A DNA stretch of 64,000 bases, from positions 2,396,859-2,460,858 of the forward strand of contig CM075760.1 of assembly GCA_037974335.1 (NCBI GenBank), given 5' to 3'. Position numbers and translations under genes: made by a program. The notes beneath the pieces were generated by a model. The model was not told the origin of the DNA. It saw only the letters and a list, made by a program, of their open reading frames with translations, and did no database searches. This DNA is from Prionace glauca. Taxonomy: Eukaryota > Chordata > Chondrichthyes > Carcharhiniformes > Carcharhinidae. How positions within the stretch are numbered: position 1 is the first letter of the stretch; each line of letters begins with the position of its first letter. Shown piece after piece: positions 25,013 to 38,073 of this stretch.

Positions 25013-25350
25013 CATAGAACCCTACAGTGCAGAAACAGGCGCTTCGGCCCATCGAGTCTGCACCGAACACAATCCCACCCAGACCCTATCCCCATATCCC
25101 TACACATTTTACCTGCTAATCCCTCTAACCTACACATCCCAGGACACTAAGGGGCAATTTTAGCATAGCCAATGAACCTAACCCGCACATCTTTGGACTG
25201 TGGGAGGAAACCGGAGCACCCGGAGAAAACCCACGCAGACACGAGGAGAATGTGCAAACTCCACACAGGCAGTGACCCGAGCCGGGAATCGAACCCAGGA
25301 CCCTGGAGCTGTGAAGCAGCAGTGCTAACCACTGTGCTACCGTGCCGCCC
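25013..25350 (-). repeat. HE1-like SINE, young copy
   Basis: A minus-strand, full-length copy with intact B-box complement (CCGGGAATCGAACCC) and A-box complement (GCAGCAGTGCTAACCACTG). It is very close to the copies at 7026 and 26074, which implies recent activity. Confidence 0.92.
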
Positions 25351-25435
25351 TTCCATAATCAATAATTTGCACATTAATTGATCTCCTCTCAAGTTGGAGT
25401 CAATGCTTTCTTCACCTCTGCACAAAGATCCACAT

Positions 25436-28400
25436 CATAAGAACATAAGGTCATAAGAAATAGGAGCAGGAGTAGGCCATCTCGCCGCTCGAGCCTGCCC
25501 CGCCATTCAATAAGATCATGGCTGATCTGAAGTGGCTCAGTTCCACATTCCCGCCCTCTCCCCATAACCGTTAATCACCTTGCCTATCAAAATCCGGTCA
25601 ACCCGCGTCTTAAAAATATTTAGCGAGGTAGCCTCCACCACTTCAACGGGCAGAGAATTCCAGAGATTCATCACCCTTTGAGTGAAGAAGTTCCTCCTCA
25701 ACTCCGTTCTAAACCGCACCCCCCCCCCCTCCCCCGCGCTTAGCTTGAGGCTGTGCCCTCTAGTCCTATTATCCTTTCTGAGCGGGAAAAGCCTCTCCAC
25801 CTCTATCCTTTCCTTCCCATAAATCACCTTATATGTCTCAATGAGATTTCCCCTCATTCTTCTAAACTCTAACGAGTACAAGCCTAGTTTATTCAGCCTC
25901 TCCTCATAGCTCAAGCCCCTCAACTCCGGTATCAGCCTAGTGAACCTCCTCTGCACTCCCTCCAAGGCCAAAATATCCTTGCATAAGTGCGGCGACCAAA
26001 ACTGCACACAGTACTCCAGCTGCGGCCTCACCAGTGCCCTATATAGCTGCAGCAAGACCTCCCTGCTTTTAGATCATAGAACCCTACAGTGCAGAAACAG
26101 GCCCTTCGGCCCATCGAGTCTGCACCGAACACAATCCCACCCAGACCCTATCCCCATATCCCTACACATTTACCTGCTAATCCCTCTAACCTACACATCC
26201 CAGGATACTAAGGGGCAGTTTTAGCATCGCCAATGAACTTAACCCGCACATCTTTGGACTGTGGGAGGAAACCGGAGCACCGGGAGAAAACCCACGCAGA
26301 CACGAGGAGAATATGCAAACTCCACACAGGCAGTGACCCGAGCCGGGAATCGAACCCAGGACCCTGGAGCTGTGAAGCAGCAGTACTAACCACTGTGCTA
26401 CCGTGCCGCCCACATTTCTTTTCAATCCCCCTCGCTCTGACGGCCAGCATCCCATTCGCCTTCCTGACCACCTGCTGCACCTGCAGGCTGGGTTTCTGCG
26501 ACTTATGCACAAGGACCCGAGGTCCCTCTGCACCGTCACCTGCTGCAGTTTTTCGCCACGTAAGTAATAGTCCTTCCTACCATTATTCCGCCCAAAATGG
26601 ACAACCTCACATTTGCCAACATTAAATTCCATTTGCCAGTTCCTGGCCCATTCGCCCAGCCTATCTAGATCCTTCTGCAGACTCTGCACACTCTCCGCAC
26701 AATTTGCCGTTCCACCAGTCTTGGTGTCATCAGCAAATTTCGACACCCTACACTCGGTTCCCTCCTCCAGATCATCTATATAAATGGTAAATACCTGAGG
26801 CCCCAGCACTGACCCCTGGGGCACTCCACTAGTCACCAACCGCCATTCCGAATAGCACCCGTTGACCCCCACTTTCTCCCTCCTATTTGACAGCCAATCC
26901 TCTATCCACGCTAACACCCTACCCCCACCTCCATGCCCCCTGACCTTCTGCAATAACCTCTTGTGAGGCACCTTGTCAAACGCGTTCTGAAAATCAAGAA
27001 ACACCACATCCACCGGCTCTCCTCTATCCACCGCCCTAGACACATCCTCATAGAACTCCAATAAACTCGTCAGACATGACTTCCCCTTAACGAAACCGTG
27101 CTGCGTCTGCTCTGTCAAACAATTCTTCTCAAGATGCCTCGCTATTTTCTCCTTGATCACGGATTCTAACATTTTACCTACAACAGATGTGAAACTAACC
27201 GGCCTATAATTCCCTGCCTTTTGCCTGCCACCCTTCTTAAACAACGGCGTAACATTAGCCATTTTCTAATCTTCCGGCACTTCCCCGGAATCCAGCGATG
27301 TTTGGAAAATAATCACCAAGGCATCCACGATCACCTCCGCCATTTCTTTCAGAACCCTTGGATGCATTCCATCCGGTCCTGGGGACTTGTCCACAATCAG
27401 TCCCTCCAGTCTGTCGAGCACTGCCTCTCTCGTAACAATAATGACATTCAGGCCCTCCACTCCTACCATCTTTCCATCGCTAACACCCAGCAAATTATTC
27501 ACGTCCTCCTCCGTGAAGACCGAAACAAAAATTTTATTCAAGGCCTCAGCCATTTCCCCATCCCCTACCACTAAGTCCCCCCTCTCATCCTCTAAGGGTC
27601 CAACGTTCATCCTCGCCAGCCTCTTCCTTTTTATATATTTACAAAAACTCTTGCTATCCTTTTTTATATTAAGCGCTGTCGCAGCTTTATGGTTTATCCT
27701 ACCCTTCTTTATCAACTTCTTTGTCATTCTTTGTTGACATTTAAACCTCTCCCAATCCTCTTCTCACCCACTACACTTAGCTACCCTAAACGCATCCGCT
27801 TTTAATTTAACACTTTCCTTTACCTCCTTCGTTATCCACGGCTGATTATCTCTCCTCCTACGATCCTTTTTAACCATCGGAATAAATTTCTGCTGAGCAC
27901 CAAGAAAGATCTCCTAAAAGATCCTCCACTGCTCCTCAGCAGACGTACCTTCCAACGCGCTCCCCCAATCAACATTCGCCAATTCCCTCTCATCCTACCG
28001 TACTCCCGTCTGTTCAAACAGAGGACACATGTCTGGGATCCCACTTTCTCCTCCTCCATCTGCATCAGAAACTCCACCATACAATGATCACTCTTCCCAA
28101 GAGGTTCACTCTTCACCACAAGGTTCCTCATTCTACCCGCCTCATTACATAGCACCAGATGCAAGATAGCTTGCTCCCTTGTCGGCTCCAACACACACTG
28201 TTCAAGGAAACTATCCCAGCAGCATTCCAAGAACACTTCCTCAAGCCCACCGCGTCCAACATGGGTCGATCAATCAATATGTAGATTGAAATCCCCCATA
28301 ATTATCGCTGTTCCATTCCTGCACGCCGCATTTATTTGCGCGTTAACAGCCCGCCCCACCTCCAGATCATTATTTGGGGGCCTATAGACGACACCCTCCC

Positions 28401-29083
28401 TTTGCTGTTCCTAATCTCTACCCACAACGATTCCACTTCCTGCTCTTTGGTTCCTATATCATCCCTTCCTACCACCGTGATGCGATCCTTAATCAGCCCC
28501 CCCCCCCCTCCTTTTTTCCTCCTGCCTATCCTTCCTAAACACTTGATACCCCTGGACATTCAGCTCCCAGTCCCCGTCACCTTGCAGCCACGTCTCTGTA
28601 ATGGCCACCAGATCATATCCATTTGTGCCGATCTGCGCCACCAGCTCATCCACTTTGTTCCGAATGCTTCGTGCATTCAGATAAAGTGCCTTCATCCCAG
28701 CCTTCACCTGGACCCTATTTGCCAGAACGCCACCAACCATACTCACGCCCCCTACTCCCTTTATTATTGGGGCACCGTTGGCCTCTTCCCTTACCTGTAC
28801 CCTCTCCTTTACTTTAGACCCCAGAATGTCACCTACCCTCGCATCCTCCCCCCCGCCCCTAATTAGTTTAAAGCCCTACCTATAGTCCTATTTACACGAT
28901 TGGCCAGGACTCTGGTCCCAGCACAGTTCAGACCAACCCCATCCCACCTGAACAGGTCCCACCTACCCCAATACTGATGCCAATGCCCCATAAATTCAAA
29001 CCCATTCCTCCCACGCCAATCCCTGAGCCACCCATTCACTTTCTTCATCTTATCAACCTTACGCCCGTCTGCACTCCGTTCAT
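25436..29083 (-). mobile_element. CR1 LINE, subfamily C, long copy with a nested SINE
   Basis: Read on the minus strand from about 29080. The end of the ORF1 esterase-like protein (GHWHQYWGRWDLFRW) comes first, then the ORF2 endonuclease start ([16 protein letters not shown] with AITETW, about 28489-28746). The ORF2 linker follows (27266-27727, ending KSPGPDGMHPRVL), then the RT core (26186-27262; [34 protein letters not shown]). The last part is the C-terminal RT piece 25537-26055 (FFTQRVMNLWNSLP). Frames are interrupted several times, including a TAG between the linker and RT frames and the SINE at 26074-26412. The 3' tail is AACATAAG-type. The copy is inactive. Confidence 0.92.
26074..26412 (-). 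repeat. HE1-like SINE nested in LINE C
   Basis: A full-length minus-strand SINE splits the C-terminal RT region. The LINE reads CTTTTA on one side and TTTTCAATCCCCCTCGC on the other, while other C copies read straight through CTTTTATATTCAATCCCC. It is nearly identical to the SINE at 25013-25350, so both inserted recently. Confidence 0.92.
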
Positions 29084-30890
29084 AAGAACATAAGAAATAG
29101 GAGCAGGAGTAGGCCATCTAGCCCTTCGAGCCTGTCCCGCCATTCAACAAGATCATGACTGATCTGAAGTGGCTCAGTTCCACTTTCCCGCTTTTTTCCC
29201 ATAACCCTTAATCCCCTTGCCTACCAAAAACCTATCTACCCGCGTCTTAAATATATTTAGCGAGGTAGCATCCACCACTTCAACGGGCAGAGAATTCCAG
29301 AGATTCACCACCCTTTGAGTGAAGAAGTTCCTCCTCAACTCCGTTCTAAACTGCCCCCCCCCCCCATCTTATCTTGAGGCTGTGCCCTCTAGTCTGCTGT
29401 CCTTTCTGAGCGGGAAAAATCTCTCCACCTCAACCCTCTTCATCCCTTTCATCATCTTATATGTCTCAATGAGATCTCCCCTCATCCTTCTAAACTCTAA
29501 GGAGGGCAAGCCCAGTCTATTCAGCCTCTCCTCATAGCTCAACCCCCTCAACTCCGGTATCAGCCTCGTGAACCTCCTCTGCACTCCCTCCAAGGCCAAA
29601 ATATCCTTGCGCAGGTGCAGCGACCAAAACAGCACAGTACTCCAGCTGCGGTCTCACCAGTGGCCTGTACAGTTGAAGCAAGACCTCCCTACTTTTATAT
29701 TCTATCCCCCTCGCTATGAAGGCCAGCATCCTATTTGCCTTCCTGACCACCTGCTGCACCTGTGGGTTGGGTTTTTGCGACTCATGCACAAGGACCCCCA
29801 GGTCCCTCTGCACCGTAGCATGCTGCAGATTTTCGCCCCATAAGTAGTCGTCCTTCCTACCATCATTCCTACCAAAGTAGATAACCTCACACTTGCCAAC
29901 ATTGTATTCCATCTGCCAGGTCCTCGCCCACTCGCTCAGCCTATCTAGATCCCTCGCCAGACTTTCCACACCCTCCGCACAATTTGCTGTTCCACTTATA
30001 GAACATAGAACATAGAACATAGAACATAGAACATTACAGCGCAGAACAGGCCCTTCGGCCCACGATGTTGCGCCGACCAGTTACAAAACAATGACCCACT
30101 AGCCTAAACCAATCCCTTTTCATCCATAAACCTATCCACAGATCTTTTAAACGCCCCCAAACTAGGTGCATTTACAACTGCAGCTGGCAGGGCATTCCAG
30201 TCCCTCACCACCCTCTGGGTAAAGAACCTACCCCTGACATCTGTCCTATAACTACCCCCCCTTAATTTAAAATCGTGCCCCCTCGTGTTAGCTTTCTCCA
30301 TCCTAGGAAAAAGGCTATCACTATCTACCCTGTCTAAACCTCTAATCATCTTATATGTTTCAATGAGATCCCCTCTTAGCCGCCTTCTTTCCAGCGAAAA
30401 CAACCCCAAATCTCTCAATCTCTCCTCATAGGATCTCCCCTCCATACCAGGCAACATCCTGGTAAACCTCCTCTGCACCCTCTCCAAAGCCTCTACATCC
30501 TTCTTGTAATGTGGGGACCAGAACTGCACACAAAACTCCAAGTGCGGCCGCACCAGAGATGTGTACAGTTGCATCATGACGCTACGACTCCTAAATTCAA
30601 TCCCCCTACCAATAAACGCCAAAACTCCGTATGCCTTCTTAACAACTTTATCTACTTGATTCCCAACTTTCAGGGATCTATGTACACATACACCTAGATC
30701 CCTCTGCTCCTCCACACTATTCAAAGTCCTCCCGTTAGCCCTATACTCAACACATTTGTTTTATCTTTGTGTCATCATCACATTTGTTTTATCTTTGTGT
30801 CATCATCAAATTTCGACACCTTACATTCGGCTCCCTCCTACAGATCATCGATATATGTGGTAAATAGCTGAGGCCCCAGCACCGATCCCA
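29084..30890 (-). mobile_element. CR1 LINE, subfamily C, second copy in tandem, with LINE A nested
   Basis: This begins where the previous C copy ends, with its 3' end (CATAAGAACATAAGAAATAGG). The C-terminal RT region follows (29369-30000; CEVIYFGRNDGRKD is visible). It is interrupted at 30000-30760 by LINE A and resumes to about 30890 with the reverse complement of the KFADDTK and DDLEEG region. It is truncated just upstream of GVPQGS. Confidence 0.88.
30000..30760 (-). mobile_element. CR1 LINE, subfamily A 3' fragment nested in LINE C
   Basis: Frame 30104-30724 (206 aa) encodes the RT C-terminus from MNSVEEQRDLGVCVHRS to FMDEKGLV and its natural stop, uninterrupted. The 3' tail has four ATAGAAC units. 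TTAT at 29996-29999 and 30761-30764 is the probable target-site duplication. At the 5' junction a 28 bp unit starting CACATTTGTTTTATC is tandemly repeated (30751-30778 and 30779-30806). Confidence 0.92.
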
Positions 30891-31332
30891 GCACCACCAG
30901 GTGAAGCATTGTTTGCAGATTCCCCTTCCAATAGACGAGACTTCTGACATATCATTCTCAACGCTACTAGCTTTTTTCAGGAGAAGACTATTTGGATCAT
31001 TTCTCAAAAACAACATTTTATTTTACTTATCCAATGATGTCCAATCTGGATTCAGTGTATTTATTCATTATTTACTGATTTCCCGTTTTACTTCGAATGT
31101 CCATATGCATTCAATCTTCGCTTTAATCTTCATGTTCTGGAGGTTTATGAATTATTTCTATGCATCACATGGGAACGAACATTAAATTCAATTGAGAGAG
31201 TGTTAACAGTACAAATTGTGTGTGTGTTGGAACATTTAGTTAACCACTTGTGCTGCAGCAATATATGTGGATGACCTTCAATTTATGAACATATATTTAC
31301 AATGTTACCGTACAATTGTGAGCCATTATTAC

Positions 31333-31490
31333 CTTGATAACTGTCACATATGCGCTGTACATCATACTGAGAACGAATAAGGCGACGAAAGCAACTACTG
31401 TTGATGAAGTTCTGAGATTTTCATCGATGTTTTCCAATCCATCTTCCACTATCACTTCGTTATCCACGAAGTCCGTTATTGGAGGCGTTT
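31333..31490 (-). CDS. Immunoglobulin heavy-chain membrane exon M1 (connector plus transmembrane segment)
   Basis: Encodes the acidic extracellular connector and membrane anchor of the B-cell-receptor form of the heavy chain. The 52 complete codons begin TPPITDFVDNEVIVEDGLEN, rich in Asp and Glu, followed by a hydrophobic stretch with the polar, Tyr- and Ser-containing face typical of Ig transmembrane helices (VLSMMYSAYVTV), and end at Ile-Lys. The acceptor TTGATTACAG precedes 31490 and leaves two bases (AA) that complete a GAA codon, so the intron is phase 1. The end is AAG followed by donor GTAATA, phase 0. In IgM the equivalent exon also ends at Lys, and a tiny M2 supplies the last residues. 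I could not place M2. The exon lies 6.9 kb downstream of the last constant domain on the same strand. Identification by pattern is strong. Confidence 0.88.
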
Positions 31491-32944
31491 CTGTAATCAA
31501 CAGATGAATGTTTTTGTCAATTGAATTCTGTTGAAAATAGACTAGATATATTGCATTGTTGCATTGTACACTGAAATAATAGAACATGAAAAGGCCCAGA
31601 GACGATCGATATAAATTTCAGAAGACGTGGAGATAGGTGCTGGTCGGCAATAATTGAAGGCTAACAGGGGACAGGGGGCAGGTGAGTTTTAAAAAAATGA
31701 TACATGCGTGTATCCTTCCCGTGTATATTCCCGTGAACAGAGCCAATCACACGTGTTGCATTTTACTTTCTTATTTTTTCAACCGTCATAATCAAAATCT
31801 ATCTATCAGCTGAACTCGGTTCCATTTTGAACAAAAGGGTTGAGTGGGGCTCAAATCTTTTGCATTTTACCTTAGCATGTTCACATGCTAAATTAACACA
31901 AGAACTAAATATTAGAACTGAGGATGAGTCATCTTTCAGCTTAAGATTTGAGGGTTTCTAATTTGTGCAGATTGTATTCGCATCTGTTAAGTTATTGACA
32001 TTTTACGGCAAAAGTCACTCATAGGATGAACTCTTTCACGCAACTGCAAACGGAAAACTATGTCTAATTCTGCACAATGGTGTTCAACAATGCCCATTGT
32101 CATTGAAATTATTTGTTACTCATAATATCACAATTGCCATACGGCCAGACGTTGTAAGGCTGTTCTGTCAATTTACAGTTACAGTTATCTGCTTACTAGG
32201 TTAGTGGGTTCTTATGGGATCCTTATGCTTCTCTATAGTAGCTCTCGTCTTCGGTCATTGAAAAATTCGCAGGTTTGGACACACTATTTTTTTTATGGCT
32301 TAGACAGGACATCAACAATTCTCTCAATCTCCTGAAGGCATCACTATGATCAAAGTCGATTTTTTTTCAAACTGTTGCTTCGGATAATGCTGGTCGATAT
32401 TTTGCGGAGGGTGTAATGGTTTTATGCTTTACAGTTAATTGTAAAGCATCATCATTTTGGCATGAACTGCCCTACGGCAGGTTTTCTTTTGTCATTTCGT
32501 TTGAAATTTATTGTATAATTTAATATCTTCTGGTACATGAAAGTTTATTGAACTGGCATGCCACATGTTCTAAACAACTGTGTCAGGAAGGGTAAATGCC
32601 ATCTCAAAACAAGACCTTCCAATAATACAAGATGAACGTGACTGTTGCTCCTACTAGACATACTCGACACTGAGCCAGACATGCCCTTCAATAGTGTTAA
32701 CGAATGAAACAGAGTAAAGTCCAGCGACCTGGTGATGGATCAGTAATAGAGTAAAACAGCTGTGTATCCTGTTCAGCCACATATAAATCAACGTTAAGCA
32801 CATAGATATAAAATGTATTCATTATATTTGATTAGTTGAACTTTTGTCAAGTCGGAGTTTGTCACCGTGTAAAATACACTGCTGGTTACTTCATCCAAAC
32901 AATGTGGCATGGATAGATGGGCCAAATATTCTTATTTGAATATT

Positions 32945-33232
32945 TGAACGAGGGGGCACGACTTTAAATTAAGGGGGGGTAGTTATAGGACTGATGTCAT
33001 GGGTAGGTTCTTTACCCAGAGGGTGGTGAGGGACTGGAATGCCCTGCCAGCTGCAGTTGTAAATGCACCTATTTTGGGGGCGTTTAAGAGATCTGTGGAT
33101 AGGTTTATGGACGAAAAGGGATTGGTTTAGGCTAGTGGGTCATTGTTTTGTAACTGGTCGGCGCAACATCGTGGTCAGAAGGGCCTGTTCTGCGCTGTAA
33201 TGTTATATGTTCTATGTTCTATGTTCTATTCT
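32945..33232 (+). mobile_element. CR1 LINE, subfamily A, 3'-end fragment
   Basis: About 290 bp: the ACGAGGGGGCACGACTTTAA block (RGHDFKLRGG), FFTQRVVRDWNALP, and the 3' end with a TTCTATGTTCTATG tail. It lies in the intron between the last domain exon and M1. Confidence 0.88.
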
Positions 33233-34020
33233 GTGCTGGATAATTTCCACTCAATGAAATTTCAGCACGTAAAGCTACGAAACCCAGCAGACACAGCATG
33301 ACATTCCCCAGCATGGAGACACATCAAAGCACAATCAGCAACAGCAACAGTTACTGGAGGCTCAGTGCCTCAGCAATGTCTGTTTAACTCTGCGTCAGTT
33401 AAGACAGGTAGTCACAACTCGTCACTTCCACACGTTCTTCAACCTGATCGCAAACGCGTTTTTCTGTAATCTAGCTAACATTGTTGAATTAATGGACCCT
33501 GCACTGTTAAGTTACAACTGAATAAGTTACATCAGGATACACACTCCAGTAGGGAACAATGCAATGATCCCTGATTTGCATAATTTCTTGTCTGCAAAGT
33601 TTTATCCATATCACAAGAAGGCGTGAAGTACTCATGCATTGGCTGGTAAAGAGATCTACTGACATATGAAATTGGTGTCAGTGCATTTTCCAATATCACG
33701 AAATCAATAATGAACTGATGCAATAAAGGAATGGAAAGCCGCTATACTGTTTGCGGCAAGGAGTCAGCTGATTCCCTTGAAATATTCAGCAATTGATGTC
33801 TCCCATTGCCATTGTCTAAACTGACAGATTCCGTACCCTGTTTTACATCATGTCGGTTTAGCCAGATTGACGATAATGGCAACATATAAATATATTGCTT
33901 CATAGGTCGTCATTCACTTGTTGCCGAAGGTTTTTAAGCAAACGATTTCATTTGAAAGTGTTTCAGTTAAATCCGTACAGCAAATTTACCGGTCATAAGA
34001 TGTGTTAATAAGGTCGGTGG

Positions 34021-34318
34021 GCGGGGGGGGGGGGGGGTAGTGCAGTTTAGAACGGAGTTGAGGAGAAATTTCTTCACTCAAAGGGTGGTGAATCTCTGGA
34101 ATTCTCTGCCCGTTGAAGTGGTGGAGGCTGCCTCGCTAAATGTATTGAAGACTCGGTTAGATAGGTTTTTGATGGGCAAGGGGATTAAGGGTTATGGGAG
34201 GAAAACGGGAAAGTGGAACTGAGCCACTTCAGATCAGCCATGATCTTATTGAATGGCGGGGCAGGCTCGAAGGGCTAGATGGCCTACTCCTACTCATATT
34301 TCTTATGTTCTTATGTTC
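34021..34318 (+). mobile_element. CR1 LINE, subfamily C, 3'-end fragment with a G run
   Basis: Starts with a G-rich run (34021-34037), then frame 34040-34222 (FRTELRRNFFTQRVVNLWN to the natural stop) and the 3' end with a TTCTTATGTTCTTATGTTC tail. The G run corresponds to a slippery poly-G/C tract present in all C copies. Confidence 0.9.
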
Positions 34319-34969
34319 AAAAATAAGGCCATGTTGCAATTAATGGGATGCCAGTGTATACAGTGCTGCTTTTGGCCACACACTGGGAGGGATCGCTGCT
34401 CCAGCAATTCAGCAAAAGAATATTCAACATACATCTGAACAATCGGCTCAGGCCAGGAAGAAATATTTCGATTGAAACACTGCACTATTATGGCTGCAGC
34501 AACACAAAGAACTGCATTAATAGCCTTGATGAAAGAGCAAAATGTTGGATATGATCTTGAATGAAACAACTTCTAAGTGAGAAACTATCTCAATATCCAC
34601 GATAGAATCTGGGCCTTTAACGACAGGGCGGTACATTCAAAGTCAATGCATAGTTCCGAATTGGAGTTGCGTTCAATGCGCAACAATATCAAGTTCCATT
34701 TTTACAGCATTTTAAGAGTTGTAGAAGGCTCCAAATTGCTGTTTGCGGTCATCACCTCACAAGCTTTGTTGCCTCATCATATAAGCGGACCAGAGCTTAA
34801 GTGAATGAATACTTTGCAAAATAATGGTGATTTATAGATCTTGTTAAATTAAGAGATTAGACTGGAGGACGTACAGCAACACTATTCTATTGTATTCCGT
34901 CGGACTTGGCCAACTGAAATCAGAAAACCTCATCTACACGTGCACATGGAAAGATAGTAATAATATAGA

Positions 34970-36405
34970 AACATAAAATAGAAGCAGGAGTAAGCCATTA
35001 ATCTCTTAAAGCCTGCTCCACCACTCATTTTCATCATTGCTGATCATCAAATTCAATAACCTGATCCCCCTACCCACCCACCCACCATAACGCTTGATAC
35101 CGTTTGCCCCAAGAGATATATTTAATTTATTTTTGAAAGCACATAACTTCAAACACTTACTGTGGTAATAAATTCCACAGAAACATCACTCGCTGTATGA
35201 AGAAATTTCTCCTCACCTCAATCTTATTAGGCCCTTATCCTCAAACCAGGAAACTTAACCTGAACACACCCACCAATGGGAATATTCTTTCTGAAACCAC
35301 TCTGTTAGAATTTTATAATTAACTATGAGATCCCCTCTCACACTTCTAAACTCCAAGTAATATAATTCCCATAGACATAGTCACTCCTCATATGACAGAT
35401 ATATCATCTCAGGAATCAGCCCGCTAAACCTTCGGTGCACTGCCTCGAAAGAAAGAACATCCTTCCTCAGATAAGGGCACCATCACTGTAAAGTTCGTCA
35501 AGTGCGGCTTGAGCAACGCCCTATACATTTGCAGTGAAATATCACTATTCCTATTCTCAGATCCTCTCGTTATGAATGTAAACACGGCATTTGGTTTCTT
35601 TACTGACTGCTGCACCTGTGCGCTTATTTTCACTGACTGATACATGAGGACACCAAGGTTTCGCTGAGTATTTACCTCCCCCAGTTTATATCCATTGAGA
35701 GAATAGTCTGCGTTCCTTCAATTGGATATACGGAAAGCCTCACATTTTACTCACACTATTTTATAATGCATCGGCCATGCATATGCCCATTCACTCAGTC
35801 TGTCCAACTGACGTTGAAGCTTCACTGCATCCTCCTCACAGCCCAACACCACCCCCCACCCCAAAACACCAAATTTTATCATACGAACATTTGGAGATAA
35901 AACATTCATTGTTCTCTTCCAAATCATTAATGTAAAATATGAACAGTTTCGGTCCTAGCATTGATGCCTACATAATTACACTTGTCACATCCTGCCGATC
36001 CGAAAAAAAACAATTTATGTCAGCACGTTTCTCCCTGTCTGCTAATCAACTTTCGATCCAGCTCAAGACAATATCCACAATCTCATGCATATTAACTTTA
36101 CATAGTAGTCCATTACTTTGGATTTTGTTGGGGGCCTTCTGAAATTACAAATAGATCACATCCATCAGTTCTCCTTGACCACCTTTTCTAGTTATATCCG
36201 CCAACCATTCCATAAATTCATCAAGCACGATTTCCCGTTAGTAAATCCATGCTCACTTTGTCTGATTCCCCCACTGTTTTTAAATATTGTGCTATGAAGT
36301 CCTTGGTAATGAACTCGAGCTTCCTCTGTCCTGACGTCAGGCTGCCCGGTCTATAGCTCCTTATTTTCTCTCTCCCTCCCTTTCAAACTAGTTACTTGGT
36401 AAAAC
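34970..36405 (-). mobile_element. Old, decayed CR1 LINE
   Basis: The minus-strand 3' end (AGAAGCAGGAGTAAGCCATT) comes first, then RT-related blocks in reverse order. Only frame 35424-35645 is still readable (MYQSVKISAQVQQSVKK, corresponding to HESQKPSLQVQQVVRKA in C). The TTTCAAACTAGTTAC end lies near 36405. It is far more diverged than the A, B and C copies, so it is an older insertion in the membrane-form intron. Confidence 0.75.
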
Positions 36406-36479
36406 GGAGGTTTTAGCAAAGCTGAGCCATTAGAACATTCATGAATTATTGAAAAAGAATCATCATTAATAGCCTAAGG

Positions 36480-36620
36480 TAAGGAAATCTGCCATCCTTA
36501 CATGTGTCCTCCAAGTGATTTCAGACTCACAGCAATTTTTGACTCACAACTGCCCTCTGCCATGGTCCAGAGAATGATATGCAAGAGCAGCTTGTGGAGG
36601 GCAACCGATAATTCCCAGCG
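36480..36620 (+). repeat. Fragment of a chondrichthyan interspersed repeat
   Basis: AAGGAAATCTGCCATCCTTAC, then a TGATTTCAGACTCACAGCAAT block and ACTGCCCTCTGCCATGGTCC. From memory these blocks occur in this order in a repeat common in shark DNA, possibly the same family as 14500-14985. Class uncertain. Confidence 0.4.
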
Positions 36621-37061
36621 ACTTTCCATAAAATAATAAAATAGAAAAAAAGGAGGATCGATCCAAGTTCTGAATTGGACTCATATGGAGTTCGGAAAGG
36701 AGTGATGAACTCAAGAATGGAATTTTAAAATCCTCCTTGATTGACAATGCGTTCACATTTCCAAACAATTTCTTTCCCCTCACTCTGATGCACAGTGTGG
36801 ACGTTCGACTGCAACCACTCCCCACGGATCCTCAGATGGCCGCTTCCAAACCGGAGATCTCTAACGCATAATGGACAACAGCGGCATGGGACAATCACCA
36901 CTACCAAATCGCCCTCAATGTTACACGTCTGCATTTGACAGAAAATTTCCATTTTCTTCATTATTTCTGGATCAATATACTGTAATGCCTTACAGCGAAG
37001 TGCGCACGCATACACGATATGTGTACACCAAATGGCTCGCCACTATCATCTCAAGGGAAAT

Positions 37062-37198
37062 TAGAACATAGAACATTACAGCACAAACAGGCCCTTCGGC
37101 CCTCGAGTTGCGCCGATCACATCAACCCCACCAATCTATAGACCTATCTATAACCCCCAATCCCATTAAACCCCATATACTCATCCAGAAGTCTTTAA
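37062..37198 (-). mobile_element. CR1 LINE, subfamily B, 3'-end stub
   Basis: About 137 bp: AGAACATAGAACATTACAGC, GGCCCTTCGGCCCTCGAGTTG, and on to CATATACTCATCCAGAAGTC. It is the last part of LINE B only. Confidence 0.88.
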
Positions 37199-38067
37199 AT
37201 TATGGATGAGAAGCAGATTTTGGCCTTTCCAGCAGCATTAACAAATCCAGAAGGAATAGAATAAACTGTTGACAGAGCATAGAAGCAATGGACATATTTG
37301 AAAACAGAAGTAAGAATTGTCAAGTCATGTTGCTATTGGACCTGGCAGCCACAAGAGGTGACCAGGCACAGGCTGCTGGGTTAATAACGATATGCAATGA
37401 ATTAGGAAGGGGGTGAAAACTTTTGGATCGTTCTGGTTGGAATCGGTAACATGAGAATGAAACTCAGTGAGTACAAAGATTATAATTTTAATCCTCTCAA
37501 AATTAAACGCAATATTTGTCAGTCTCTGTCCATCTAATGCTGCATCAGATATGCAACGTCAAAAATGAGGAGCAGTGCAGCGTGTAGACAAAACGCAATG
37601 AGATACTGCTGGCTGGTATCTACAAGCAAGTGCAATGGAAAAAGGTGTCTTGAATCTTGTGATCGAGAAGCAGCATCCAGTTATAGAATATGAGGGGGTT
37701 AATGTTGTGGAAAGCGAAGGCATTTCACTGAAACAGGTTGCCTTTCTAGGACTGGATTAAACAGAGTTAAACCAGACAAACAGTGTTGGTGAATGAATGT
37801 GGCTCTATAGGTTGAACAGATTCTCCTTCACCTTCATTCATTCCATTCTATGGGTAAAGACTTCATGGACAAGGAATAAATCACAAGATCACTTGTCAGG
37901 AAAGTTGCCAAGACCGCTTATAAGTTAGTTTGATCGAGTGATAGAAGCACATTTGGAACCTTACAGCATAGACATAATTTTTCTTTTACTGAAAATATAA
38001 ATCATCCCCTCAAATATGTCACACACATAAACCAGGAATAGGCAAGTGCAAAAGTTTTCATTTTGTA
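37199..38067. other. Intronic/intergenic DNA, no feature seen
   Basis: It lies between the LINE B stub and the presumed secretory polyadenylation signal. No repeat or domain was recognised. Confidence 0.4.
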
Positions 38068-38073
38068 TTTATT
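38068..38073 (-). promoter_or_regulatory. Probable polyadenylation signal of the secreted Ig transcript
   Basis: AATAAA on the minus strand, about 300 bp downstream of the secretory stop codon and upstream of M1. That is where the secreted-form poly(A) site must lie. The hexamer was located by reading only; the cleavage site is not defined. Confidence 0.55.

Noticed and set aside
28336-28866. 176-codon plus-strand frame rich in Pro, Leu and Ser
   Set aside because: It is the antisense of LINE C ORF2 (endonuclease region).
36544-37015. Minus-strand frames 36544-36825 and 36725-37015 as a possible Cys-rich gene
   Set aside because: They overlap an interspersed repeat fragment and each other, with no recognisable domain.
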